64,000 nt of DNA, from positions 16,195,701-16,259,700 of the forward strand of contig NC_092662.1 of assembly GCF_032118995.1 (NCBI RefSeq). Direction: 5' to 3'. Positions 21,901 to 34,119 of the stretch are shown in pieces. Below the pieces are notes generated by a model. The model ran no database searches, was not told the DNA's origin, and saw only the letters and a program-made list of their open reading frames with translations. How positions within the stretch are numbered: the stretch's first letter is position 1; every line of letters begins with the position of its first letter. The translations under genes were made by a program, and so were the position numbers. This DNA is from Asterias amurensis (Eukaryota; Echinodermata; Asteroidea; Forcipulatida; Asteriidae).

Positions 21901-24900
21901 CCCACCTCTTTACAGGTAACAGCCGATGGGAGCATCAACTGCCAGAATGACCCAGCCGAGCAGGAGATTGTCGTCTCCCAGCTCCATTACTGTGAAGTCA
22001 TAACGGCAATGGAGCTTCTAGCAGCGGGTGGGACCTTCGTCTTGAAAATGTTTACTCTGTATGAGCATCAGACTGCGTGTTTGATGTATCTACTCAATTG
22101 TACATTCCAACAGGTAGGAATGGTATTTAAAACCTTGGATCTGCAGCTGGGCAATTTGACTAAGTTTTGTTTTGAGAAAATAGAATTAGCTGAAGCAAAC
22201 AGCTGGTATAAATAAATAAAGATAGTTTTTGGCCTTATGTGTCACACTAGCAGAGTTTTCTCCAAGGCTAAAAAGTTCTTGGAGCTTTGTTTCTGGTGAA
22301 TGAAAAGAGAGAGATATGATGCTTCTATTCACTGCTGTCCCCAATGGCCGACTGTTCAATGGGTGAATATTTTTACTTCATTGTTCTAGGTTCATGTTTG
22401 TAAACCAGCTACAAGTAAATCTGGAAATTCCGAGGTATACGTTGTGTGTCTCAGCTTCCTTGGGCAGCAGAGTGTAGAGACATACATGCCAAGGTTACTC
22501 AGTAAATTTGGTAAGTCATATTAAATATATATATTTTTTTATATATATTTTTGTTTTTCGAAATTTTTTCTAAATTTGTTCAAGTGTATCATTGCTCTAT
22601 GAAAATACCCAAGAGAAATTAAACAATTTTTGGGGGGACCCAATCGGCTGCCTGCGAAACCCAAAGCCTTGTAATGCATATTATTTTGTGGGACGTTAGT
22701 GCAGATTTCTGTGGTAAGCAGAGACATGAAATTGGGACTTGGTTGTCATGCTTCCCTTTGCATCTGTAGTTTTCTTTACTGTAAGTTGTGAATGCTTGAA
22801 CTCATGAATGGCTGAATGTACTTAATACATACAAACCAAAACAAGGAAAAGAAATGAGGGTTTAGAAGTTCTTGAAAATAAAGTATTAGAAGTTCTCCAA
22901 AGTAAGAATTCTGCCTCCAAATATTTTCCAGGTCCTGCTGAATCCCTTCAAGCTCTCTTCCCAGCATCGGATATCCCATCCTCATTTCTCTCCCAGCTTC
23001 GCAATTGCACGTCCATCTTCAAGGATTACCAAATGAAGACCATCTCGCAAAACATTTCACTCTACCCAACGATGTCTGATGAAGAGCGCCACCACTTGAC
23101 CCAAGTCAGAGAGTATTGCTGTCAAGCTTACGTAGAGCATTACGCGGTGCATAGCATCAGGAAACAGGAGAAGATTTGTTCAGATATGTCCAAGGTACGA
23201 GGAAATAATAGTTTCTTGGGGGCATATCAACATATCAGAAAACCAAATGAAAAATCAGACCAACAACCGACCCCTGGAGGCTCCTTGCTGGTTCCCTGGG
23301 CCATGGTTTGGGTTTCTTTTGCTGAGTCATTAGAATGTACATTAAGAAAAGTCTGGCATTTGGTGTTTTTCTGGTTGGTTCCCATCACCAAGATGCAACT
23401 GTGTATTTGTGCGGGTAATGATTGTTATTGTAAATGAATATTCACCCGAGAAAATACTTGTGGCTTTTTTGTTCACTTGCCCCGGGAAAGTACTGAGTAT
23501 ACAGTGCTGTGAAATCTTTCTGTTTTTAGGGTAAGAATACCAGAGCAGCCATGGGTATGTTCAGCAAGACGTCCACCAAGAGACTTCATGGTACGTTCTT
23601 CGAGAGACATCAACAGGAGATCGGACACTGGATTCAACGACTCAGCTTTGAGTATGACCAGCTCTCCATCATGGAGCCGGGGTCAGAGGTCATCACACAG
23701 ACAATCCAGGTAGGATGCCGTAATGAAGAGAAATTTAAGGAGACAGTTGAAACCAATCTCTTGTGTTTCAAAGTAGTTTGAAGAAAAACCGTGACTGCTT
23801 GAAAGATCATGTTGTGTCACTGCAAAGTTATTGACCAATTAGGGAGACCCCCATTGTTTGGACTAGATTGCTCAGTTAGAATAGCACCAGCACGTTAGGT
23901 CAAAGGTTCACATCCTACTCTGGTAAATTTATAGCAGGCTAGTGGAAACAAAGACCACTAGAAACTCAAACCGCAGCAGTGAAGTTAATAGCAAAAGACT
24001 CCACAATCCACTATGCAAAAAGAAGTAATCACAGCCGCTTTCCTACCTTCCGTCCAGGTACCAGTTAACAAGAAGAACAGTTATTTTCAGTATTCTCCCA
24101 AAATCCAAAATCTACTCTGGGGCAGTAGAATAGTTATAGCAAGACAGGTTCATAGAACCAAATCTACAAATCTATAAACATGGTGTTACTGCAAACTGAA
24201 CAATTTATGTATTCACCCCAATTACAATTGTAACTTTTCCAACAACTTTCAAGACAATGCCGTTTTCTTTAATAAAAACTTAGAATGTCGAGGAGTTAAT
24301 GCCAGGTGAGGTGTCTACATGGAGAGTGATAATTGGTAAGAAGCTGACGTCAATCCAAAGCTCATCATTCTGTCTGGCTGAGTCACTGGATGACTGGAAC
24401 TTAGCATGCACAAACTCACAGGTCAGTTTACTAATACTCATTTTAGTAAAGCACAAGCATCCCAAATTGTTATAATTTTTAATGTGTACCACAAGTTAGA
24501 GTTGATGATGAGTAAATACATGCACTAATGAGTAGTACTACTCATGAGTACCTTTTTCAATGACAGAACAAAACTAGATATATGAGTACTAGAACGAGTA
24601 CTTACACAGTTCATTGAGTTGTTCTACTGATTAAAACCTTTTTAATTACAATGAAAGTACTCAATTAGGAGTACTAGAATTAGTACTTGTTTTTCTAATA
24701 ATGCCAACTTTTGAGTAGTATTATTGACGAGTACCATTTCAATGACAATGAAATTGCTCGATTTAGTACTTATTTTTCTAGCTAATCATAGAGTAGTGCA
24801 AGTGTGACACATTGTAACTTCACAATAGGAGTTTAAGATTGGGTACTTGCCTTTCTAATCTGCATTCCATTGTATCATCTCTTTTTTTGTCCTCTTTCCT

Positions 24901-27900
24901 AGGTTCAAAGCAATGATGATGACTCTGAGATGGAGGTTGTATTGAGATGTGATCAGCAGGCAGCTCTGAATCTCATCCAAGCAGATCGGATGACACTCTC
25001 CAGGGTACGGTATGAAGAGGATTGTCATATGTACCTAATTGGGAAACATACACAAATTTGTTAAACAACGGTAGAAGTTAAAAACTCTTCCGTGATTTGA
25101 TCGGACAACTTTCATAGCTGGAGAACACTGAGCTCAATTGTCAAGGAAAAAAAGAGGTTAAAGGCAGTAGAAGGCAGGACAAGTACCACACAACAAATTT
25201 AATGATAGTAGGATTTGAAACTTTGCATAGTGGAAGGATAACTAAGAGAAGTTTGCGGTTGCACCATTTGAATATCTCTTTTGAGTAGTCTTGGTTCTGA
25301 AAAGAACTGATGGTTAGCGACTCAGTTTGCTCTTATCTTCTTCAATTTGTCCTTTCAAATTTATTGTGAAATTTGAAATCTTCAAATGTTAAACTTTTTC
25401 CGTTTCATAAACAGATTTCAAGAGGTGAGAGTGGAATGGTTAACTGTCTGTGTTTATTGACTGAGCCACACGGAGACGTCTTCCTGCAACATCTCATGAA
25501 GACAGAGCAATGGAGCTTCAGTGTAAGTCATTCACATGAAATAATTACAACATGTCTCGATCATCTACTGATAAATGCAAAAACCTTTTTATGAAGTCAG
25601 TACGGTACCTGCTGCGCTGCTAAAGTATAGGACTCGAACTGCCTGTAGCCACCGGGCAATCTCACTGGTCCAGTTGGTAGGACACTGCTCTAGAATTGCA
25701 AAGGTTGTGGGTTCGAATCCAACCCAAGTAATATACAGACTGTGATTTTGTTTACAGAGCTTGGCAGTGTACTGAGAATACATCAATGTATATGGGTAAA
25801 ACCCCCCTCCCCCCCAAAAAAAAAAAAAAGTGAAAAATTAATATTGAAAGTATTTGTATCTCATTACTACAGGATTGTCTTGTTACAATCTCGTCAGCAG
25901 ACCTCATGGTGCGGATGGTAGAAAAAAGCCGCACTGAACAGCATCATGATGACAACCAAGTGACCCAGTCAGCAATGTCCGTCTCTCCGATCAGTGTCTC
26001 ACACCTCGGAGATCAGACAGTCTTAAAAAAGTAAGGGATTGTTCTTTTTAGAACTGAGAAGTCTACCGAATTCCAAAGTATCTACTTCGCGACAGTAGAG
26101 AAGTCTCACAAAATAAAAATAAATCTACTTCGCAGCAGTAGAATATATAGCGAGACAAGTTCTCAAAAGAACATAATCTACCTGGCAAGTAGATATACCA
26201 TGGTGTTACCGCAAACTAAATATACGTTGATCCCTCACCATGCAATGCTTCAAAACCCATAAAGTAAAGGATGATATTTTTTGAAAAATCAATTTCACAA
26301 AGTGAAGAAATTTTTCCTGATCCCATTGTATTTGTGATGTGATTGTGATTCAAACTTGTGATTTACTCTTAGTATTGATATAATTATATTAAGAGTTTCC
26401 TTTTAAAAAGTAATCTTTCATTTTCTTGTCTATTCTATTCTCAGATGTTGCGATTCACTCAGTCATTCCAAAGTAGCGATGGTGTATGCAGACTGTTCCC
26501 TTGGTGCTAAAGCATCACTGTACCATGGGAAACCAGGTCTTGCCGAGTTGGATGCCAAACTCCAGTTTCTTGCCTGTACCATTTTAGCAATTCATGTAAG
26601 TTGAAACCTCAACAGCTAAATAAATGTTTCTGTAAGGGCTTTCCAAGGTTTCCCAAAAAGTGATGACAGTTTTTATGAGGGTTTCCCAAAGGCTTTGCAA
26701 AGGTTTTCCCCCTCAAAGGTTCCCAAAGGTTTTCCCAAAGGGTTCTAAAAAATTCCAAAAGATTTTCCAAATTGTAGCGATCTTGTTGTTTTCAAAGGGT
26801 TCTCAAACGTTTTCCCAAAAGGTTCCAATAACATATTTTGATATTTGGTTCTTTTTCTTTTCTTGCAGGCTCTTTCTGTTGGGGGCACACTGATGCTCAG
26901 TATTCCAAGCCTTTTAACAAGACTCAGCGCCGGCTTACTCTATGTCATTCATAAGACATTCCAAAAGGTAATGGTAGTAGTCCAGGGGTCAATTTCACAA
27001 AGAGTTTGGACAAGGAGATACACAAATTGCGTGGATAGCCCTAAGTTAGGACTAGTCACTGGTCCTAACTCGAGATAAGACTAGTCCTAACTCTTTGTGA
27101 AATCCAACCCAGTTCTCTTCAATATGGTATCCCGACGTAATACTTGATCATGATGAACGTTCAGGTTTATGCTATTGTTTTGGACACTTTTTTGGTCTGT
27201 TGATAATCTTTTAAGACATTTCACTCTCATTCAAGATTAGCACCTATTGGTGGTGATTAAGTCTGAGACACATTTTAAGGAATTTACTTTTGTTCCAGGT
27301 TACCTTGATTGCGGCTGGTGGTCTCATCAAACCATTCAAATCACCAAGGATCATTATTCTTGCCCAAGGAATCATAAGAGTTCATCCTGCACTGATTGAG
27401 GTAATGTATTTAAGAATTTATATGAAATATCTTTGTGGCAGGAATAACTGTTGCCCAGGTGATGAGAATAGTTTCCAAATTTGTTTTTAACAAACTCGGT
27501 TTACAAATGCAGTCCTCGATACAACAGAGTAAAACACGACAACAGTTGGATTTTGACAGTTTGGGTGGGGGGGGGGGGGTCGATGGATAGGGTTACAGGT
27601 TGCCTCCTATTCAGCCTTTTTGGTGAACAATAAATGAACATAATTCTTACCTTGCACTTTCTTGTATCTCAAAGTGAACATTGGGGAAAGGCAGGCTGGC
27701 TTCTCAGGCCTGGGTAATCGCTCAAGCTTCATATAGAAACACCTGAAGGGGTCAAAGATAAGAATTTGATAAATAAAATTGTCCAGAAATTGTGAGATTC
27801 GATAGCACCTTTTAAATTGTCCTTATTAATTATATAAAATAACCTGTTTCTCGGTCCGAATCAGTAGAGTGCACCTTTAAGCTGTGCAGAAATGGTAGGG

Positions 27901-28492
27901 TTAGAGCAAGAGTTTATCTTGTAGTTTGTTCTGATATCAAAACAAATTTTCTTTGGTATAACTTGTTTTTGTCATTTTTATTCCAGCATCTTTGGACAGT
28001 ATATGCAGCCATGCTGGATGTCAACGACACTAAGGATGTTCTGCAGATTTTACCTCAGTCCAGACTTTGTGGTATGTAAACGTCTTGACTCGAAACCACT
28101 CCTCCCCTAATTCTCAAAAGTTTCAAAATTGTATTAGTTGGCTTGGGAAAGCAGGCTCATGTTGGAACAATCTTCATTTAGTACAAAGGATTTTTATTTG
28201 TCAAGTTACAAGAAAATCATCCTCTTAGAACTGTTTAAAAAATATATTAAGCTTTGGCGGTTTTCCCTAAAGCTGGTGATTCCACAGAACTGAGTTTCTA
28301 TTCTGCAGTGTTGTACATTGATTCTTTTAGATTCTTAAATTCTCTGCCATTTTTGCTTTGATTGCAGAAAAGGAGTTCAACAATTCCCTGTCGACATTTA
28401 ACGGAAACTTCCTTGAGGCAGTAACCAGTTATCTTATAAAGTTAGAGCTTAAGAGACAAGATACCAGCAGCATAGCTCAAGGACCAGGGTGA
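18962..28492 (+). CDS. CMTR2: CMTR2: cap-specific mRNA (nucleoside-2'-O-)-methyltransferase 2
   Basis: Seventeen exons: 18962..19177, 19823..19990, 20574..20784, 21415..21566, 21916..22113, 22390..22510, 22932..23194, 23530..23709, 24284..24421, 24903..25004, 25415..25522, 25873..26030, 26445..26595, 26869..26967, 27299..27400, 27987..28071 and 28368..28492. Phases match throughout and give 858 aa (human 770). The enzyme methylates the 2'-O of the second transcribed nucleotide (cap2). The Rossmann domain has SAM motif HLCEAPGAF (C161-F167). The K-D-K set is Lys132 (AWCKF), Asp253 (VTADGS) and Lys293 (VLKMFT). NTGD and [20 protein letters not shown] are further family signatures. The C-terminal half, the inactive MTase-like domain, is conserved but looser. 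The N-terminus is basic (PRSNKKKYK), suiting a nuclear protein. The final codons (AQGPG, stop) merge into the downstream satellite. Confidence 0.96.
19223..19301. repeat. Short inverted repeat in CMTR2 intron 1
   Basis: ACTCCTAGAACTATGTTGTT near 19223 is mirrored by AACAAACATAGTTCTAGGAG at 19281-19300, with a loop of roughly 30 bp. GGGTAGGGG flanks both sides (19213 and 19302), a possible target duplication. It lies 45 bp after the exon 1 donor. Confidence 0.8.
19380..19570. mobile_element. MITE with about 24-bp terminal inverted repeats
   Basis: The left end CAATAGACCAATCCATTAGG and the right end CTTAATGGATCGGTCTATTG are inverted copies with two differences. The interior is GC-rich, with no coding capacity. 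It lies in CMTR2 intron 1. Confidence 0.8.
21130..21385 (-). mobile_element. Class II tRNA-derived SINE (family 2), CMTR2 intron 3
   Basis: On the minus strand GGCCAGCGGTTAAGAACACT is an A-box-like start, and GGGTTCAAATCCCC near 21305 is a B-box. It continues into CTTGTGTCCTTAAGCAGGAC, as in the copy at 62533..62847. Confidence 0.7.
23862..23940 (+). mobile_element. tRNA-like SINE head, CMTR2 intron 8
   Basis: GATTGCTCAGTTAGAATAGC (A-box-like) followed by AAAGGTTCACATCCTACTC (B-box-like) has tRNA spacing but no intact acceptor stem. Confidence 0.45.
24500..24790. repeat. Degenerate GAGTACT-rich low-complexity repeat, CMTR2 intron 9
   Basis: Many copies of GAGTACT, AGTAC and its complement occur about every 15-40 bp, for example GAGTACTAGAACGAGTACTT and GGAGTACTAGAATTAGTACT. 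This may be an old decayed tandem array. Confidence 0.6.
25185..25345 (+). repeat. Dispersed repeat (family D) in CMTR2 intron 10
   Basis: TAGGATTTGAAACTTTGCAT, CTTTTGAGTAGTCTTGG and GGTTCTGAAAAGAACTGATG occur in the same order as the reverse complement of 62290..62430. Parts also recur at 225-375, 24170, 26040-26220, 57710 and 58930. Confidence 0.6.
25600..25805 (+). mobile_element. tRNA-derived SINE family 1, CMTR2 intron 11
   Basis: CCAGTTGGTAGGACACTGCT (A-box side), then GTGGGTTCGAATCCAACCCA (B-box) at about 25708. It is followed by the family tail with ACATCAATGTATATGGGTAA and a short A-rich end. No intact tRNA fold is predicted by eye. Confidence 0.75.
26636..26832. repeat. Degenerate AAAGGTTTTCCC minisatellite, CMTR2 intron 13
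   Basis: Repeated motifs AAAGGTTTTCCC, AAAGGGTTCT and AAAGGTTCCC fill about 200 bp just upstream of exon 14, ending 35 bp before its acceptor. Confidence 0.8.
26984..27110. mobile_element. Short MITE with inverted ends, CMTR2 intron 14
   Basis: The left end GGGGTCAATTTCACAAAGAG is mirrored by the right end CTCTTTGTGAAATCCAACCC. Internal GACTAGTCCTAACTC blocks form further dyads. A second copy is at 58517..58643. Confidence 0.8.
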
Positions 28493-30200
28493 CCAGTATC
28501 AACCAGTTTGGACTAAAAGAGACCAGTAAGGACTAGTACGGGCCAGGGTTGACTGGTACAGACCACCATTGATCAATATTGACCAATAAGTACCAATGTT
28601 GACCAGTATGGACCATTATGTACCAATATGTAGATACCAGAATACTAGTGTGGACCAACATGAACAAGTATGGACTGGAAGGGACCAGTAAGGACTAGTA
28701 CTGGCCAGGGTTGACTGGTACAGACCACCATTGATCAATATTGACAAATAAGTACCAATGTTGACCAGTATGGACCATTATGTACCAATATGTAGATACC
28801 AGAATACTAGTGTAGACCAACATGAACAAGTGTGGACTGGAAGGGACCAGTAAGGACTAGTACGGGCCAGGGTTGACTGGTACAGACCACCATTGATCAA
28901 TATTGACCAATAAGTACCAATGTTGACCAGTATGGACCATTATGTACCAATATGTAGATACCAGAATACTAGTGTAGACCAACATGAACAAGTGTGGACT
29001 GGAAGGGACCAGTAAGGACTAGTACGGGCCAGGGTTGACTGGTACAGACCACCATTGATCAATATTGACCAATAAGTACCAATGTTGACCAGTATGGACC
29101 ATTATGTACCAATATGTAGATACCAGAATACTAGTGTAGACCAACATGAACAAGTGTGGACTGGAAGGGACCAGTAAGGACTAGTACGGGCCAGGGTTGA
29201 CTGGTACAGACCACCATTGATCAATATTGACCAATAAGTACCAATGTTGACCAGTATGGACCATTATGTACCAATATGTAGATACCAGAATACTAGTGTG
29301 GACCAACATGAACAAGTGTGGACTGGAAGGGACAAGTAAGGACTAGTATGGGCCAGGGTTGACTGGTACAGACCACCATTGATCAATATGGACAAATAAG
29401 TACCAATGTTGACCAGTATGGACCATTATGTACCAATATGTAGATACCAGAATACTAGTGTAGACCAACATGAACAAGTATGGACTGGAAGGGACCAGTA
29501 AGGACTAGTACGGGCCAGGGTTGACTGGTACAGACCACCGTTGATCAATATTGACCAATAAGTACCTATGTTGACCAGTATGGACCATTATGTACCAATA
29601 TGTAGATACCAGAATACTAGTGTGGACCAACATGAACAAGTGTGGACTGGAAGGGACCAGTAAGGACTAGTATGGGCCAGGGTTGACTGGTACAGACCAC
29701 CATTGATCAATATGGACAAATAAGTACCAATGTTGACCAGTATGGACCATTATGTACCAATATGTAGATACCAGAATACTAGTGTGGACCAACATGAACA
29801 AGTGTGGACTGGAAGGGACCAGTAAGGACTAGTATGGGCCAGGGTTGACTGGTACAGACCACCATTGATCAATATTGACCAATAAGTACCAATGTTGACC
29901 AGTATGGACCATTATGTACCAATATGTAGATACCAGAATACTAGTGTGGACCAACATGAACAAGTGTGGACTGGAAGGGACCAGTAAGGACTAGTATGGG
30001 CCAGGGTTGACTGGTACAGACCACCATTGATCAATATTGACAAATAAGTACCAATGTTGACCAGTATGGACCATTATGTACCAATATGTAGGTACCAGAA
30101 TACTAGTGTGGACCAATATGGACAAGTGTGGACTAATTTGGACCAATATGGACTGGTTTCCTTGACAGGTGTGGACCAGAATGAATCAACATGGACCAGT
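28493..30200. repeat. 162-bp-unit satellite directly after the CMTR2 stop
   Basis: About ten units of exactly 162 bp occur; the marker GGACCAGTAAGGACTAGTA or its variants starts at about 28519, 28681, 28843, 29005, 29167, 29329, 29491, 29653, 29815 and 29977. Each unit is built of degenerate subrepeats of about 9-18 bp (GACCAGTATG, GGACCA). Copies differ by a few percent. The array begins at the CMTR2 stop codon, so the 3' UTR must run through or end within it. No AATAAA was seen in the array. Confidence 0.96.
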
Positions 30201-30267
30201 ATCCTCTGCATCATGATGTGTAAAGTCAGAACTGGTAATGATTAAGGGAATCAATGTGTGGTGAAGA

Positions 30268-30388
30268 GGTTTTCAACTAGTGGTTTAATCCCAACAAGGC
30301 GTGGTTCTTGATAATTTTATCGAGACGAAGTCGAGGTAAATTATCAAGAACCAGGCCTTGGCTGGTTTAAACCACTAGTTGAAAACCG
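30268..30388. mobile_element. Foldback element with about 50-bp arms
   Basis: GGTTTTCAACTAGTGGTTTA at 30268 is mirrored by TAAACCACTAGTTGAAAACC ending at 30388. Inner arms TTCTTGATAATTTTA and TAAATTATCAAGAA also pair. Weaker symmetry extends a further 15 bp each side. Confidence 0.8.
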
Positions 30389-30404
30389 ATTCAATACACT
30401 TTGA

Positions 30405-32630
30405 ACACTTTTTGGTCAAAAAGTAAAATAAATGCAAAAATTATAATTGTTCAATGATTTCTTTCAACACAACACCCCTCCAGCTATGAAATGGTAAAGC
30501 CCTCCGCCGCCCTCGGGTAAACAACTCCTTATAAGGGAATGCTGTGCACGTCGCGCGTATCGCGTGATGTGGCACAACTGTTTCAGCCGTTAATCTCGAC
30601 CAATAGAAATGAAGAAACTGTCTTATAAGAACAAGTGCAAGCTCGCTGTCACGCGTATGTTTCAACACTTTTTACTGGTCATAAACAAAGGTTTATACAC
30701 ACCCACGTGACGCGCTCTCCACCAATAGGAAAAACGACACTGTCTGAGGTATTTATGAATGAAATATTAGCAGCTGAAATATGTGATCTAAGAAAGATAA
30801 ATATAGACCAGAAACATATTAGATGTGAAAAAAATTAGCTTCCTTTTTGAAACATTTGTTTAACATTCTTTTTCTAAAAGCCACCGGTTTCCATTTCCTG
30901 TTGGTTTTATTTTTAGTTTTGATTGATTTTAGTTGAAACACCTAGATGTTTATACCTTTTTTTAATGTATTTTTTGGAAGATGATGTCAAATAAAAATTG
31001 ACAGAGCAGCATAATAAATAAGCATTAACAATTGAAGACACCCGAAACATCAGTGATGAGCATCTTAAATGTTGAGAAGAAGTTACCTTCCTAGTAAGAC
31101 ATTGTTTCAGCAAATAAGCTCTTCTTTCAGCAAATAAACACTGTTTTAAGTTTTGGCAGATTTGGACAATGGATGTGTTATATTTTTACTATTCACATGA
31201 TTTTTACCAATTCTCTACTTTTTTTAATAAACATGAATAACGAAAGAAAAATTACAATCATGTTTAATATTATTATTTTTTTTTTGATTAAAGAGCATCT
31301 TTAATAGTGCAATTTAAAGGTAGAAAAAAGTGGCAGGTGTACATTTTTGGCAGTTTATTTTATTTCAAAATAATGTGTCACTCTTTACATTAACTTATTC
31401 TGCAAGAAAAAAAACACAATTCAAGCAATGCAAATAAAAAACCCATTTTACTTAGAGTCCTTACTGTACAACTTGCTTACATCAACCCAACTACCCTAGA
31501 TCTCTAGATACCCTAGATGCAAAGTGCATCCCTAGGCGCAGTGTTTAATTGAACAACTTGGTTGCATTGATTGCCTGTAAAGTCTAAGGAACATAATACT
31601 TGTATTCATTAACAAAGCTAGTAGGCCTACTTGGGGATCAGATTTTACAGCAACATGAAACGCAGCAGACATTGTGAATACGGGCTGAAGAGGGGGGAAG
31701 AATTAGTTGAATTGATCGGAACTCAAATCCACTTGGCCTCGACGTTGTAATAAGAATGAAGAATGTACATGCGGCGTGGCATTGACAAATGACCCTGAAC
31801 GTAGTAAAGGTATATAGTGTGCTCATGTTTGGTTATAGTAGGCCCACTTTAGGGAGAATCGAAACAAAAGAAGAAAAACAAAAGGAAAACAAAAGGACTC
31901 CATTAGCGGAATTATCAAGACCGGAGATGCAATCCAGTGAGCCTCAATGCGGAATTAACGAAAGGAGAATGTACTTAAAATTCCACCTTGCATTGATCAA
32001 TGATGCTGAATGTAAAAATAAAGCCTCCTGCTCATTTTCGGTAGGCTACCTAACTTTCTTAATGTATGTAAAACAAATCAAAAAAAATCTGTGTCACTCT
32101 TTTTGAGTGAAATCGGAACGAACTTCCCAAGTTTCTCTGAATGAGTTGAAAGTACCCGTCTCTCACTCCAAAAAGAGATGCCGCCATATGGCACTTTGCA
32201 AAATTTGTATTGAGGACAAAACAAGTGGTCACTCTTTTCGTAAAGTGAGTTCCAAACCAAAAGACAAAACAAAAATTGAAAACAAAAGAACTCCATATAT
32301 AGAGGAACTCTAAAGACTGGGGTGATTAGTAAGAAAATATGTGTACAGTTTATGGGAAACTGTTAAGTGCAGGGACAAAGGAAAGAAGAAAATTATGCTC
32401 CACAAGATTGAGTAGGTGGAGGTTATTAACTTGTCAAGCAAGTCTCAACATGTCAATCTGTAGACACAGCTCCATCATGCAACGGTGTAGGGACATTAGT
32501 CTTCGATCCTAATTATGCAAATAAATAATTTCGTTAGATACGAGGAAACAATTATATCAACATTGCTTGTGGCACGTTCCCGCGGCGTTCGCGCTGGGGG
32601 AAAATTATTGCTATGGTGGCGTTAAGGTAC
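30405..32630. other. Intergenic, no gene recognised
   Basis: AT-rich sequence. Within it, 31740-32050 and 32100-32320 share degenerate blocks (GAAAACAAAAG-ACTCCAT) that suggest an old duplication. CpG-rich pieces with CCAAT lie at 30480-30740. No coding match. Confidence 0.5.
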
Positions 32631-33017
32631 TTAAATCTATTTTTGTAATTACTCAAAATAATTGTTAGCATAAAAACTTACTTGGTTTCGAGCAATGGAG
32701 AGCTGTTGGTAGTGAATAAAAGCATTGTGAGAAACAGGTCCCTCTGAGTAACGCAGTTTTTGAGAAAGGTTTCATGTTTAATGAAAATATTTGAATTGAA
32801 TTCGAGACCTCAGCTGTTGTATAGGTCTCGAATTCAAGCATTCTGAGAGCACACAACTTGTGCGACAATGGTGTTTTTTTATTCCATTATTTTCTCGCAA
32901 CGTCGACGACCAAATACCTCAAATTTTTACAGGTTTGTTATTTTGTGCATAATGTTGAGATACACCAAGTGACAAGACTGGTCTTTCACAATTACGAAAG
33001 GCGTCCAGTGCCTTTAA
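32631..33017 (-). mobile_element. MITE family A copy
   Basis: TAATTACTCAAAATAATTGT near the left end, the GAGACCTC hairpin, and GTTGAGATACACCAAGTGAC through GTCCAGTGCC at the right. It is bounded by TTAA on both sides. Confidence 0.8.
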
Positions 33018-33149
33018 AGTGACCCATCAAACACGAAAATACTCATGATTTGTGCCCCAAATCGAAAATGTCCACTGACATTGTTATATCAACTTTGAAC
33101 AAATCAGTCTCGAGGCTCATTTGAAGTCCGACCCCCCATCTTGTTCATC

Positions 33150-33540
33150 TTAAAGACAGTGTACACTATTGGTAATTTTCAAAGACCAGTCTTCTCACTT
33201 GGTGTATCTCAACATATGCATAAAATAACAAACTTGTGTTTATTTGAGCTCGATCGATCGTCGGAGTTGCGAGATAACTATGAAAGAAAAAAAAACACCC
33301 TTGTCACACAAAGTTGTGTGCTTTCAGATGCTTGATTTCGAGACCTCAAAATCTAAACTTGAGGTCTCAAAATCAAATTCGTGGAAAATTACTCCTTTCT
33401 CCAAAACTACGTCACGTCAGAGGGAGCTGTTTCTCACAATGTTTTATACTATCAACCTCTCCCCATTACTTATTACCAAGAAAGGTTTTATGCCAAAAAT
33501 TATTGTTGAGTAATTACCAATAGTGTCCACTGTCTTTTAA
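33150..33540 (+). mobile_element. MITE family A copy
   Basis: TTAA at 33150-33153 and 33537-33540 flank inverted ends AGACAGTGTACACTATTGGT and ACCAATAGTGTCCACTGTCT. The internal GAGGTCTC dyad is intact. The open frames it contains are also found in other copies in both orientations and are not genes. Confidence 0.9.
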
Positions 33541-34119
33541 GTCTTGTGGAATATCAAATAATTTCAACAATAATATAGATTGTCACACATTGTGCGGCTA
33601 CTGACATAAATTTATAATAAATCAAATTTGATTGTGTAAGGGCATATATGTAGCATCACCTCAACTAAATGATAATAATAATAATAATGATGTGTTTTAA
33701 TCTTAAAATGTGTGCACATATTTTATTACGTGGACATTAATCACCGTTCCTATGACAACTCACCAAGTGCGTCTAAAATGTATAATATGGACATTATATT
33801 GTGACATCTCACTCATTAACTAAATTTGAGTTTTGTACATTTTATCTTTTTGTATAATCAAGACACCACCTATGCCTGCCTTAAACTGATTGACGAAATC
33901 AAATTAAACATGTCCGCTGTGCACCACGTGAATTATTGATGGTCTTTTGTTTGTCTTCTTCTTTAATGGGCAACTCGCTGCACCTCTCAAATCATTGGTG
34001 GATATTAAGATATTTTTAATGGAGTGGGTGTAGTACTCCAAGCTGTAACCAGTCAATTTGTAAATCCTCAATGAAAAATTTGAAAAATGAAAACTTTGTA
34101 AACTTTCATTGAAAACCTT

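Noticed and set aside
25640-25740. tRNA gene candidates from B-box sequences (also at 16450, 34910, 38655, 55885 and 62600)
   Set aside because: They recur as the heads of dispersed SINEs with shared tails, and most lack an intact acceptor stem and anticodon arm. No terminator T-run follows them as in real tRNA genes.
33244-33523. Open frames of 69-91 aa at 33244..33523 and 38194..38469
   Set aside because: They fall wholly within MITE family A copies, in opposite orientations, and are frame accidents of the repeat.
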